This document shows, piece by piece, positions 56,058-64,000 of a stretch of DNA of 64,000 nucleotides (position 1 is its first letter; each line of letters starts with the position of its first letter). The translations under genes and the position numbers were made by a program. Source of the DNA: Acinetobacter albensis (lineage in GTDB: Bacteria; Pseudomonadota; Gammaproteobacteria; Pseudomonadales; Moraxellaceae); NCBI RefSeq assembly GCF_900095025.1, contig NZ_FMBK01000009.1:62001-126000 (forward strand), in the 5' to 3' direction. The notes beneath the pieces are model-generated. The model ran no database searches. It saw only the letters and a program-made list of their open reading frames with translations, and had not been told where the DNA came from.

Positions 56058-57335
56058 TTAAAGACGAATATCAGATTCAGTGGCATCAAGTACATATTTC
56101 AAGTCGTATAAGACATGACTTGATTTACCCAACGCACGAATTGCATCTACACCCATATCTTTAAATTGATGATGAGCCACTGCTAAAATTACCGCATCAT
56201 AGCTATTTGCTTCTACATTCTGTACTGGCGTAACACCATACTCATGCTGTGCCTCTGTAACATCTACCCAAGGGTCATAGATATCAACATCCATATGGTA
56301 TTCTTTTAACTCATGTACAATGTCAATGATTTTGGTATTGCGAATATCTGGACAATCTTCTTTAAAACTTAAACCTAAAACAAGAACTTTTGCACCTTCA
56401 ACTTGAATTTTTTTCTGAATCATACTTTTTACAAGCTGAGTAACAACATAAGCACCCATTGAGTCATTTAAACGACGACCTGCTAAAATAATTTCGGGAT
56501 GATAGCCAATAGCTTGTGCTTTATGGGTTAAATAGTACGGATCCACCCCAATACAATGCCCGCCAACTAAACCAGGGCGGAACGGTAAAAAATTCCATTT
56601 GGTGCCTGCGGCTTTTAAAACAGCTTCGGTATCAATACCCATTTTATTAAAGATAATGGCAAGCTCATTAATTAAAGCAATATTGACATCACGCTGGGTG
56701 TTTTCAATTACCTTCGCTGCTTCAGCAACTTTTATACTAGATGCTTTATGCGTGCCTGCCTCAATCACCAAATTATAAACTTGATCTACAAAGTCAGCGA
56801 CTTCGGGAGTAGAACCTGATGTGATTTTTAAAATATTGGTTACACGGTGTAATTTATCACCCGGATTAATCCGTTCTGGACTATACCCAGCATAAAAATC
56901 CTGATTAAATTTTAAGCCTGATACTTTTTCAAGTACGGGAATACACGTTTCTTCTGTTGCGCCTGGGTATACTGTAGACTCATATACAACAATATTATTG
57001 GCACTTAATACTTTACCAATACTTTCCGAGGCTTTAACGAGCGGTGTTAAATCGGGTTGCTTAAACTCATCAATAGGCGTAGGCACAGTCACAATAAAAA
57101 AATTACAATCTTTGAGATCGTCTAAATTAGCCGAATAACTTAAGTATTGAGCTTGTTCCAGCTCTTCAGGAGAAACCTCCAAAGTATGGTCTTGACCACT
57201 TTTCAGCTCATCAATGCGTTTTTGATAGATATCGAACCCGACCACAGGTACTTTTTTTCCAAATTCAACAGCTAAGGGAAGTCCCACATAGCCAAGTCCA
57301 ATTACTGCAATTTTAAGTTCCGAGAGTTGCAACAT
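56058..57335 (-). CDS. gna: UDP-N-acetylhexosamine 6-dehydrogenase (Gna; WbpO/TviB type)
   Basis: Oxidises UDP-GlcNAc or UDP-GalNAc to the uronic acid. It has 425 residues with the NAD loop [40 protein letters not shown] and the catalytic Cys in [15 protein letters not shown]. It is the first gene of the long minus-strand capsule operon, divergent from wza, as in other Acinetobacter K loci. Confidence 0.95.
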   Translation of the reverse strand: MLQLSELKIAVIGLGYVGLPLAVEFGKKVPVVGFDIYQKRIDELKSGQDHTLEVSPEELEQAQYLSYSANLDDLKDCNFFIVTVPTPIDEFKQPDLTPLVKASESIGKVLSANNIVVYESTVYPGATEETCIPVLEKVSGLKFNQDFYAGYSPERINPGDKLHRVTNILKITSGSTPEVADFVDQVYNLVIEAGTHKASSIKVAEAAKVIENTQRDVNIALINELAIIFNKMGIDTEAVLKAAGTKWNFLPFRPGLVGGHCIGVDPYYLTHKAQAIGYHPEIILAGRRLNDSMGAYVVTQLVKSMIQKKIQVEGAKVLVLGLSFKEDCPDIRNTKIIDIVHELKEYHMDVDIYDPWVDVTEAQHEYGVTPVQNVEANSYDAVILAVAHHQFKDMGVDAIRALGKSSHVLYDLKYVLDATESDIRL

Positions 57336-57854
57336 TCTACAGCCTTATCTTGTTTATTTATGTATTAATAAAATGGGGCCAATTTAGCCGAAGCTAATAT
57401 AGCAGAAACAATAACAATTTTTAATGACCAAAATATTTAATCAAAGATCTTTTGTGTTTAAAAAAAAGCAACAGAAACTGTTCAATTTCCATACAAACCC
57501 TGACAAATAAAATCTATATATAATCATTAGAACATCAAACTAAAACTCCCCAACTATGATTTATATAAATAAAACAAAAATGACACAAAAAAATTAAAAT
57601 TATATATAGTTAAAAACATACAATAAAAACTAAGACAAGTTTTATCTTAAAAATGAATTTGTATTAATAATTATATTAAAATAAATCCACATAAAATTAC
57701 ATTCAAACCTTATAAGGAATTAGAATATTAGCCAATAAAGAGCATTTGATGGATTATAAAATAAAAGCAACAATTTGTTATTATTATTTTATGTATAAGC
57801 AGGTAAAATAGTCGCAATTTAAAATTAGATTATTTTTATAAAACAGGATTTCGA
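57336..57854. promoter_or_regulatory. Divergent promoter region of the capsule locus (gna / wza)
   Basis: A very AT-rich 519-bp gap between the divergent gna and wza operons, so it must contain both main capsule promoters. I did not find a JUMPstart/ops-like element or a convincing gene. Exact promoter boxes cannot be assigned by eye. Confidence 0.6.
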
Positions 57855-58955
57855 GTGAGATATTACCCATATTTTCTACTTTGTGCACTCACTGTAACAA
57901 CTACAGGCTGTGCTGTTACATCGGGGCTGCAAACTTATGATTTACCTAATGAAGGTGTTTACCAAACCGAACTCGGCACTGCAGTCAATGTAGTGAAGTT
58001 AACTCGAGAATCCATTCCTGCGCTACAACCTGCGCAAATCAATATTCAACAAAATTATGCTCATTTATTTCAGACATCCCATAAAAACTATAAGTTAAGT
58101 GCAGGTGATATTTTATCAATTTATTTATGGGCTTATCCAGATATTACACTTATGAGCAGCTCTGTAAGTAGTGAACAATCGGCCCAAGCAAATGGTTATC
58201 AAATTGACCAAAGTGGCTATATTCAATTTCCCATGATCGGTCGTTACAAAGCTGCGGGAAAATCACTTTCTCAAGTCAATCAAGAGCTACGCAGTCAACT
58301 GGCGCGTTACTTAAAGACTCCCGATGTGATTGCACGTGTTGTTTCTTATCAAGGACAACGCTTTTCTGTACAGGGTAGTGTTACACGTGGTGGTCAGTTC
58401 TTTTTAAGTGACCAACCCATCAGTGTTTATACTGCTTTAGGTCTTGCGGGTGGGATAAATGAAAAAGGTGATAACACTGCCATTACCTTGGTTCGTCAGG
58501 GGCGTACCTATAACCTCAACAGCATTGAATTAGAAAAAGCTGGTCTTTCTTTACATAATTTACTCATTCAACCCAATGACACGTTATATATCAATTCAAG
58601 AGAAAATCAAAAAATTTATGTCATGGGTGAGTCAGGTAGAAACCAATCATTACCAATGCGTGATCAAGGTATGAGTTTGAGCGATGTATTGGGTGAAAGT
58701 TTAGGTTTAAACCCCCTTTCAGCAAGTCGCAGTAAAATCTATGTAGTGCGTAGCAACCCGAATGATGATGGTACAGAAGTTTATCATCTTGACTTAACCA
58801 GTATTGGTGACTTTGGCTTGGCCAATCAGTTTAAAATGCGAAGTAATGATATTGTCTATGTCGATGCTTCTGGTCTGGCGCGCTGGCAACGTGTCATTAA
58901 TCAAGTTGTTCCTTTTTCAGGTCTTCTTAACACCGCTAATAATTTGAGCAACTAA
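57855..58955 (+). CDS. wza: Outer-membrane polysaccharide export lipoprotein Wza
   Basis: Forms the outer-membrane capsule channel. It has 366 residues, starting with GTG after CAGGA. The signal peptide ends in the lipobox TTGC (Cys19). Poly-export domain (LSAGDILSIYLWAYPDI) and SLBB-type repeats (VQGSVTRGGQFFLSDQPISV, YVMGESGRNQSLPM) follow, ending with an amphipathic helix region. Confidence 0.95.
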   Translation: MRYYPYFLLCALTVTTTGCAVTSGLQTYDLPNEGVYQTELGTAVNVVKLTRESIPALQPAQINIQQNYAHLFQTSHKNYKLSAGDILSIYLWAYPDITLMSSSVSSEQSAQANGYQIDQSGYIQFPMIGRYKAAGKSLSQVNQELRSQLARYLKTPDVIARVVSYQGQRFSVQGSVTRGGQFFLSDQPISVYTALGLAGGINEKGDNTAITLVRQGRTYNLNSIELEKAGLSLHNLLIQPNDTLYINSRENQKIYVMGESGRNQSLPMRDQGMSLSDVLGESLGLNPLSASRSKIYVVRSNPNDDGTEVYHLDLTSIGDFGLANQFKMRSNDIVYVDASGLARWQRVINQVVPFSGLLNTANNLSN

Positions 58956-58959
58956 GACT

Positions 58960-59388
58960 ATGAATATTCAAAATATTCTGGTGGTTTGTATCGGGAATAT
59001 TTGTCGCAGTCCCATGGCAGAGTATTTATTAAAGCAGCAATATCCAAATTTGCATATTGAGTCTGCAGGTATTTCTGGTTTAACTGGACATGCTGCAGAT
59101 CAAAAAGCAATCCTGTGTATGCAGCGTCTTGGTATTGACATGCAGCCACATGTTGCCAAAAAGCTGAATAGCGAGTTGATTAAAAAGGCAGACTTAGTTT
59201 TAGTTATGAGTCAAAATCAACAAAAACATATAGAACAGACTTGGCCTTTTGCTAAAGGAAAAACGTTTCGATTGGGTCACTGGCAAAGTAAAAATGTGTC
59301 TGACCCATATCGACATGAACAAACTGTATTCGATGAAACCAGTCAGTTAATACAAGCATGTGTGACTGATTGGAAAAAATATATTTAA
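58960..59388 (+). CDS. wzb: Low-molecular-weight protein tyrosine phosphatase Wzb
   Basis: Dephosphorylates Wzc. It has 142 residues with the CX5R loop VCIGNICRSP near the N-terminus and the general acid Asp in VSDPYRHEQ. It starts 4 bp after wza. Confidence 0.95.
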   Translation: MNIQNILVVCIGNICRSPMAEYLLKQQYPNLHIESAGISGLTGHAADQKAILCMQRLGIDMQPHVAKKLNSELIKKADLVLVMSQNQQKHIEQTWPFAKGKTFRLGHWQSKNVSDPYRHEQTVFDETSQLIQACVTDWKKYI

Positions 59389-59407
59389 CTTTTTGATAGC
59401 AAAAATT

Positions 59408-61597
59408 ATGAGCCAAAATAGCAACACTGAAGATACCATTGATTTAAAACAACTCTTTTTTTCACTGATCACTCAATGGAAACTGATTGCCCTGTGCATG
59501 ATTTTAAGTTTAGTTTGCGCATTACTGTATTTAAGAATTACACCCAATACTTACGCTGTTGATGCACTCGTACAGGTTGAAGAAAATAAGGGGGCCTCTG
59601 CTGCTTTACTGGGTGATCTGTCTAGTATGGTAGAACAAAAGCAGCCAGCCCAAGCTGAAATTGAAATTTTGAAATCACGTTTAGTACTGGGTTCAGTGAT
59701 TAAAACCTTAAATTTAGATCTAAAGATTTCTGGTACTGAAAATGGTTTTTTTGACCGCTTACTTAGTCCGCATGATTACCAGACCAGTTATAATCCAAAA
59801 TTTATTGTATTTAAAGATGATGCAAAATCTTTTGATGTTCGCCAGTTCGAAATACCCAGTTATTATTTAGATAAAAACTTATTACTCAAATTTAAAGATA
59901 AGCAATTTACGCTCACAGATAGTACTACAAACCAAATCGTTTTAACTGCCCCAATCAATCAGGCTAGCCAGTTAAATAGTGAATATGGCACATGGAAAGT
60001 CGCTATCTATACGCAAAGCACACTCAAAGATACGTATCATATTCAGAAAATGTCATTACCCGCAGCCATGAATTCGATTACTTCTAATTATTCTGTGGCT
60101 GAAAAAGGCAAATTGACGGGTATTTTAGGTTTAAATTATCAAGGTGAAGATAAACAACATATCACTCAGGTACTGAATGCAATTTTAGTGGCCTATAGCC
60201 AACAAAATATTGAGCGTCGTTCTGCCGAAACAGCACAAACTCTGAAATTTTTAGATGAACAATTGCCTGAACTTAAACAACAGCTTGATGTTGCAGAGCG
60301 TGAATTTAATAAATTTCGTCAACAGTTCAATACTGTAGATGTGACCAAAGAATCAGAACTTTATTTAACACAAAGCATTACCTTGGAAACATCTAAGATA
60401 GAAATTGAGCAAAGACTGGCAGAAGCGGCAGCAAAATATACGGCCGAACATCCCGTGATGCAGCAGATGAATGCGCAACTGACTGCCATCAATAAAAAAA
60501 TTGGTGACTTAAATGGAACACTGAAACAACTTCCAGATTTACAACGTCGCTATTTACAACTGTACCGTGAAGTTGAAGTGAAAACTCAGCTGTATACAGC
60601 TTTGCTTAATTCTTATCAACAATTACGTATCGCTAAAGCGGGTGAAATCGGCAATGTCCGCATTGTGGATACTGCAGTACTGCCGATTACACCGATTGCA
60701 CCAAAAAAATTGCAAATTTTAATTTTAGCTCTATTTTTAGGTGCATTCTTAGGAACATTATTGGCATTAATGCGTAATATGCTGCGCTCTGGCATTAAAG
60801 ATTCAAGTCAAATTGAAAATGAACTAGACTTGCCTGTATATGCCACAGTTCCGCGCTCACCTATTCAAGAAAACCGTATTAAGCTACTCAAAAAGAAAAA
60901 GAATATTCCTATTCTTGCAGTTAAAAATAGTGATGATATTGCGATTGAAAGCTTACGAAGTATGCGTACTGCGATTCATTTTGCCTTAAGTACCGCAAAA
61001 AACAACATCATTATGATTTCAGGCCCTGCTCCAGAATTGGGTAAATCTTTCATCTCGATTAACTTAGCAACTATTTTGGCGCAGAACGATAAACGCGTAT
61101 TACTAATTGATGCTGATATGCGTCGCGGTTATATGCATAAATATTTTAATCACGATGCACAACCTGGTTTATCCGAGTACTTAAGCAATCAACAAGGTTT
61201 AGATCAGATTATCCGTGATACTGATGTCAAAAACCTCAGCAGTATGTCGCGTGGTAAAAGTCCTGTAAATCCATCAGAACTTTTGGGTACGAGCAAGTTT
61301 GCAGAAATGCTGCAACATTTATCTAGCCAATACGATCATATTCTGATTGATACACCGCCTATTTTAGCGGTTACGGACGGTATTATTGTGTCGCAATATG
61401 CTGGCGTCAATTTGGTAATTGCACGTCATGCTCAAACTCAAATTAAAGAACTGGAATTAACGGTCAATCGTTTTGAACAAGCAGGCGTAAAAGTCACAGG
61501 CGTTATTTTGAATGATATTCAACGCACCACAGGCAGTAGCTACGGTTATGGTTATAACTATGCTTATGCTTATACTGCAAATAAAGACAATGATTAA
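59408..61597 (+). CDS. wzc: Tyrosine-protein kinase / chain-length regulator Wzc
   Basis: Inner-membrane co-polymerase and BY-kinase controlling capsule length. The ATG at 59408 gives 729 residues; a TTG at 59393 is in frame. Two membrane helices (near residue 35 and near ILILALFLGAFLGTLLALM) flank a periplasmic coiled-coil region. The kinase has Walker A PAPELGKS, A' LLIDADMRRG and Walker B ILIDTPP. The tail has a Tyr cluster (SYGYGYNYAYAYTA), the autophosphorylation site. The operon ends at the terminator at 61630. Confidence 0.96.
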   Translation: MSQNSNTEDTIDLKQLFFSLITQWKLIALCMILSLVCALLYLRITPNTYAVDALVQVEENKGASAALLGDLSSMVEQKQPAQAEIEILKSRLVLGSVIKTLNLDLKISGTENGFFDRLLSPHDYQTSYNPKFIVFKDDAKSFDVRQFEIPSYYLDKNLLLKFKDKQFTLTDSTTNQIVLTAPINQASQLNSEYGTWKVAIYTQSTLKDTYHIQKMSLPAAMNSITSNYSVAEKGKLTGILGLNYQGEDKQHITQVLNAILVAYSQQNIERRSAETAQTLKFLDEQLPELKQQLDVAEREFNKFRQQFNTVDVTKESELYLTQSITLETSKIEIEQRLAEAAAKYTAEHPVMQQMNAQLTAINKKIGDLNGTLKQLPDLQRRYLQLYREVEVKTQLYTALLNSYQQLRIAKAGEIGNVRIVDTAVLPITPIAPKKLQILILALFLGAFLGTLLALMRNMLRSGIKDSSQIENELDLPVYATVPRSPIQENRIKLLKKKKNIPILAVKNSDDIAIESLRSMRTAIHFALSTAKNNIIMISGPAPELGKSFISINLATILAQNDKRVLLIDADMRRGYMHKYFNHDAQPGLSEYLSNQQGLDQIIRDTDVKNLSSMSRGKSPVNPSELLGTSKFAEMLQHLSSQYDHILIDTPPILAVTDGIIVSQYAGVNLVIARHAQTQIKELELTVNRFEQAGVKVTGVILNDIQRTTGSSYGYGYNYAYAYTANKDND

Positions 61598-61629
61598 ATT
61601 TTAACATTAATTTTCAGCTCCTCTGATTC

Positions 61630-61665
61630 AATCAAGCCAGTATTTATACTGACTTGATTTTTTTA
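61630..61665 (+). terminator. Intrinsic terminator after wzc
   Basis: AATCAAG-C-CAGTAT and ATACTG-A-CTTGATT form a stem with one mismatch and a TT loop, followed by a long T-run. Confidence 0.82.
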
Positions 61666-61777
61666 ATACTTTTGATTTTAAAACTTCAATAGTCCCTCAA
61701 TATTCAACACACTGATATAAAAATAAAACGTTTCGGAAATTAAAAAAACTTAACCTAATGTATGGACAATCATTTCA

Positions 61778-62821
61778 TGTGCATACGGCTTTGTTGCATA
61801 AATGGTTAATGGCCCAATAATGCTAGGATGAAAGATACTCCAAAACCTCGTTATAAAACCCTCAACTGGCCTGAATACAACAAAGCTCTTAAAAGACGTG
61901 GGCGCATTGATATTTGGTTCAGTAAAGACTTGAAATGGATTATGCCACCACAAGGGAAGCATGGCCGTAATCGTATATATTCTGATGCAGCAATCCAATG
62001 TTGTCTTATGATTAAAGTCCTTTTACAACTTCCATTACGGCAAGTTACGGGGTTTGTTGAGAGCTTGATTCAGCTCACTGGTTTATCATGGCCGGCACCT
62101 GATTATTCCACATTAAGCAGACGTCAGAAGACTATTGATATCCAAATTCCTCACCAGAAAAGCCAGCAAGGACTACATCTTTTAGTCGATAGCACTGGTA
62201 TCAAAATATTAGATGAAGGTGAATGGAAACGTAAAAAGCATAAGGTAGAATATCGAAGACAATGGCGTAAAATAAATATCGGTATTGATGCTGAAACCTT
62301 GCAAATACGTGCAGTTGAAGTCACGAGCAACAGTGTTGGGGACTCAGAGGTTCTACCGAGTTTAATTGATCAGATTCCTGAGTCTGAGCAAATTGTGACA
62401 GTCTATGGAGATGGTGCTTACGATACGAAGCAATGTTATAAAAGCATTATTCGACGTGGCGCTACTCCCATTATTCCGCCACGTAAAAATGCGCAGACTT
62501 GGAAATCATTAGAGCCTTATGCACAGGCACGCAATGAGACGGTAAGCCTCGTTAAAAAAGTGGGTGTGAAAGTATGGAAAAAATGGAGTGGCTATCATTG
62601 GCGAAGCTTGGTTGAGACAAAGATGCTTTGTATTAAGAGACTTGGAGAAAGGCTAATCTCACGAGATTTTGATCGTCAAATAAATGAAGTTCATGCCCGA
62701 ATTGCAGTATTGAATATTTTCACTGCGTTAGGCCGGCCCAATACCCGAGTTGTGCCTTAAACTTATGGGGTAAGGGGAAATATTAATTTTTAGATCTTTA
62801 TGCAACAAAGCCTGTGCATAC
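61778..62821 (+). mobile_element. IS5-family (IS903-like) insertion sequence with 9-bp target duplication
   Basis: A complete element, 61787-62812 (1026 bp). The 16-bp terminal inverted repeats GGCTTTGTTGCATAAA (61787-61802) and TTTATGCAACAAAGCC (62797-62812) match perfectly. TGTGCATAC flanks it on both sides (61778-61786 and 62813-62821). One intact transposase gene fills it. Perfect ends, an intact gene and an exact duplication imply a recent insertion between wzc and fkpA. Confidence 0.97.
61828..62760 (+). CDS. IS5-family transposase
   Basis: A 310-residue DDE transposase with the N-terminal Zn-less IS903 layout. Visible are LLVDSTGIKI (first Asp), VYGDGAYDTKQCY (second Asp) and the C-terminal region KWSGYHWRSLVETKMLCIKRLG with the catalytic Glu. 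It is uninterrupted and ends 52 bp before the element's right end. Confidence 0.96.
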   Translation: MKDTPKPRYKTLNWPEYNKALKRRGRIDIWFSKDLKWIMPPQGKHGRNRIYSDAAIQCCLMIKVLLQLPLRQVTGFVESLIQLTGLSWPAPDYSTLSRRQKTIDIQIPHQKSQQGLHLLVDSTGIKILDEGEWKRKKHKVEYRRQWRKINIGIDAETLQIRAVEVTSNSVGDSEVLPSLIDQIPESEQIVTVYGDGAYDTKQCYKSIIRRGATPIIPPRKNAQTWKSLEPYAQARNETVSLVKKVGVKVWKKWSGYHWRSLVETKMLCIKRLGERLISRDFDRQINEVHARIAVLNIFTALGRPNTRVVP

Positions 62822-63005
62822 ACATTTAAAATTGGTCATTTTATTGTATTAAAAATGTTTTAACTATTCAGCCAGTTATAGAATAATAGGCTTGATCAGA
62901 ATATATTGAGTTTCTAAACAATACAGTGCACTTGACAGATGTTGTTTAGAAAAGTCTGCTAAAATTAATGCAACTTTTTTATATAAAATGAATTTGGGAA
63001 AATCT

Positions 63006-63710
63006 ATGAGTAAAGCCTTACCCATCGCTGTCGCAGTTGTTCTAGGCGGTGCTGCACTTGTACCTATTTACTATGCCACGCAGAACCCTGCAACTGTGAC
63101 ATCGAAAGCCTCAAAAAATGCATCTGCTGTTGAGAAAATTAGCTATGCGCTGGGCTATGAGGTTGCACATCAAACACCACCGGAACTCAATATTAATAGT
63201 TTTGTGACAGGTGTCCGCGAAGGCCATGCACGAAGTAAACCTGCTTATAGCGAAGAAGAATTGCAAAAAGCATATGAACAATTCCAAAAAGAAATGCAAC
63301 AAAAACAGGTTCAGCAAGCAGAACAAGTTCAAACAGCCAGTGATTCATTCTTAACAGATAATGCAAAAAAAGCAGGTATAAAAACGACTGCCTCTGGTTT
63401 ACAGTATAAAATGACCAAGGAAGGAACGGGTAAACAGCCGATAGCAACCTCTATGGTGACCGTACATTACAAGGGTCAATTGGTTGATGGTAAGGTTTTT
63501 GACAGCTCAATTGAACGTGGTGAACCGATTGAATTCCCGCTCAATCAGGTGATTCCAGGTTGGACTGAAGGTTTACAGTTGATGAAAGAAGGAGGCAAAG
63601 CCACGTTTTATATTCCTTCTCAACTCGGCTACGGTGAACAAGGTGTTCCAGGCATGATTCCTGCTAACAGTACTCTGATTTTTGATGTTGAACTGATCAA
63701 AGTAAAATAA
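63006..63710 (+). CDS. fkpA: FKBP-type peptidyl-prolyl cis-trans isomerase FkpA
   Basis: A periplasmic foldase bordering the K locus. The ATG at 63006 (MSKALP) follows GGGAAA and gives 234 residues; an ATG at 62988 would add six. There is a signal anchor ([18 protein letters not shown]), an N-terminal dimerisation domain ([13 protein letters not shown], then a Gln-rich coiled helix near residues 80-110) and an FKBP domain with [36 protein letters not shown] and [11 protein letters not shown]. The IS lies about 185 bp upstream, so its promoter may be altered. Confidence 0.94.
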   Translation: MSKALPIAVAVVLGGAALVPIYYATQNPATVTSKASKNASAVEKISYALGYEVAHQTPPELNINSFVTGVREGHARSKPAYSEEELQKAYEQFQKEMQQKQVQQAEQVQTASDSFLTDNAKKAGIKTTASGLQYKMTKEGTGKQPIATSMVTVHYKGQLVDGKVFDSSIERGEPIEFPLNQVIPGWTEGLQLMKEGGKATFYIPSQLGYGEQGVPGMIPANSTLIFDVELIKVK

Positions 63711-63717
63711 AAAATTC

Positions 63718-63745
63718 AAGGAGAGCTTTTGCTCTCCTTATTTAT
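63718..63745 (+). terminator. Hairpin terminator after fkpA
   Basis: AAGGAGAGC (63718-63726) and GCTCTCCTT (63731-63739) form a perfect stem with a TTTT loop, followed by a weak ATTTAT tract. It may only partly separate fkpA from the next FKBP gene. Confidence 0.65.
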
Positions 63746-63757
63746 CTCGAGACAAAA

Positions 63758-64000
63758 ATGAAAACATCGATAATATTGCTTAGTTTATGCTTATGTAGCA
63801 CGGTTAGTTTTGCAAAAACGGTAAACACAACCAGTAGTTTAAATGAACAGGTCGGCTACAGCTTTGGCTACTTGATGGGCCGTAGTAACGCTGAATCGGT
63901 GAAAGAATTAGATTTAGATGCCTTTATATTGGGGCTTAAAACAGCAGCTCAGGGTAATCCTTCCACCCTAACTGATGAACAGATGGCAAGTGTTTTGACC
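63758..64000 (+). CDS. Second FKBP-type isomerase, 5' part only (cut by window edge)
   Basis: From the ATG at 63758 the frame stays open to the window end (81 codons). A signal peptide (MKTSIILLSLCLCSTVSFA) precedes EQVGYSFGYLMGRSN and LDLDAFILGLKTAAQG, the FKBP N-terminal dimerisation domain. It is a divergent tandem paralogue of fkpA. The isomerase domain would lie outside the window. Confidence 0.82.
   Translation, partial: MKTSIILLSLCLCSTVSFAKTVNTTSSLNEQVGYSFGYLMGRSNAESVKELDLDAFILGLKTAAQGNPSTLTDEQMASVLT

Noticed and set aside
57336..57854. JUMPstart/ops-type antitermination element in the capsule promoter region
   Set aside because: No sequence resembling it was found; the region is simply AT-rich.
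1..64000. CRISPR arrays, tRNA or rRNA genes, prophage, toxin-antitoxin or defence systems
   Set aside because: No regularly spaced repeats, cloverleaf-like sequences, phage genes or defence families were seen anywhere in the window.

Overview
The window looks like a chromosomal segment of an Acinetobacter species. The genome is AT-rich. The order ribB-ribH-nusB-thiL-pgpA-glmU-glmS and a capsule (K) locus laid out as fkpA / wzc-wzb-wza / gna...wzx...wzy...itr / galU-ugd-gpi-galE / pgm are both characteristic of that genus. The species cannot be fixed by reading alone.

Layout. (1) 1-11.7 kb is accessory and catabolic: a decayed formylglycine-generating-enzyme remnant beside a periplasmic Cys-type sulfatase; an isolated meta-cleavage pair (C-C bond hydrolase and MhpB-type extradiol dioxygenase) with prominent palindromes before each gene; a two-gene exopolysaccharide module (PgaC-like synthase and PgaA-barrel-like porin); an Fsr-type MFS exporter divergent from an AraC regulator; and a lipoprotein of the sorbosone/glucose dehydrogenase family. 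(2) 11.8-19.3 kb is housekeeping: a DUF2171 protein, riboflavin synthesis (ribB, ribH), nusB, thiL, pgpA, and the UDP-GlcNAc genes glmU and glmS, which supply precursor for the wall and the capsule. (3) 20.0-36.7 kb, all on the minus strand, is an aryl polyene (APE) type II polyketide cluster. An aromatic ammonia-lyase makes the aryl starter and an AMP-ligase (fused to a hotdog dehydratase) activates it. Two ACPs, two ketosynthases, a chain-length factor, a ketoreductase and a second dehydratase build the polyene. Acyltransferases, a glycosyltransferase, a LolA-like carrier, an MMPL exporter, a DUF3261 lipoprotein and a FAD enzyme with a halogenase-like motif tailor, attach and transport it. 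(4) 37.3-61.6 kb is the capsule locus. gdr, an aminotransferase and a PglD-like acetyltransferase should give UDP-QuiNAc4NAc; the WbpP- and WbpO-like pair should give UDP-GalNAcA. An initiating transferase plus three GT4 enzymes suggest a tetrasaccharide unit, flipped by Wzx, polymerised by Wzy and exported by Wza-Wzb-Wzc. (5) 61.8-64 kb holds an intact IS5-family element with a 9-bp target duplication, then fkpA and the start of a second FKBP paralogue.

Most notable points: the APE cluster occupies the side of pgm where lldP usually lies; its FAD enzyme carries WxWxIP; the locus Ugd lacks the catalytic Cys; the sulfatase partner is a pseudogene; three stacked palindromes lie between the meta-cleavage genes; and the IS sits in a near-palindromic target beside fkpA.
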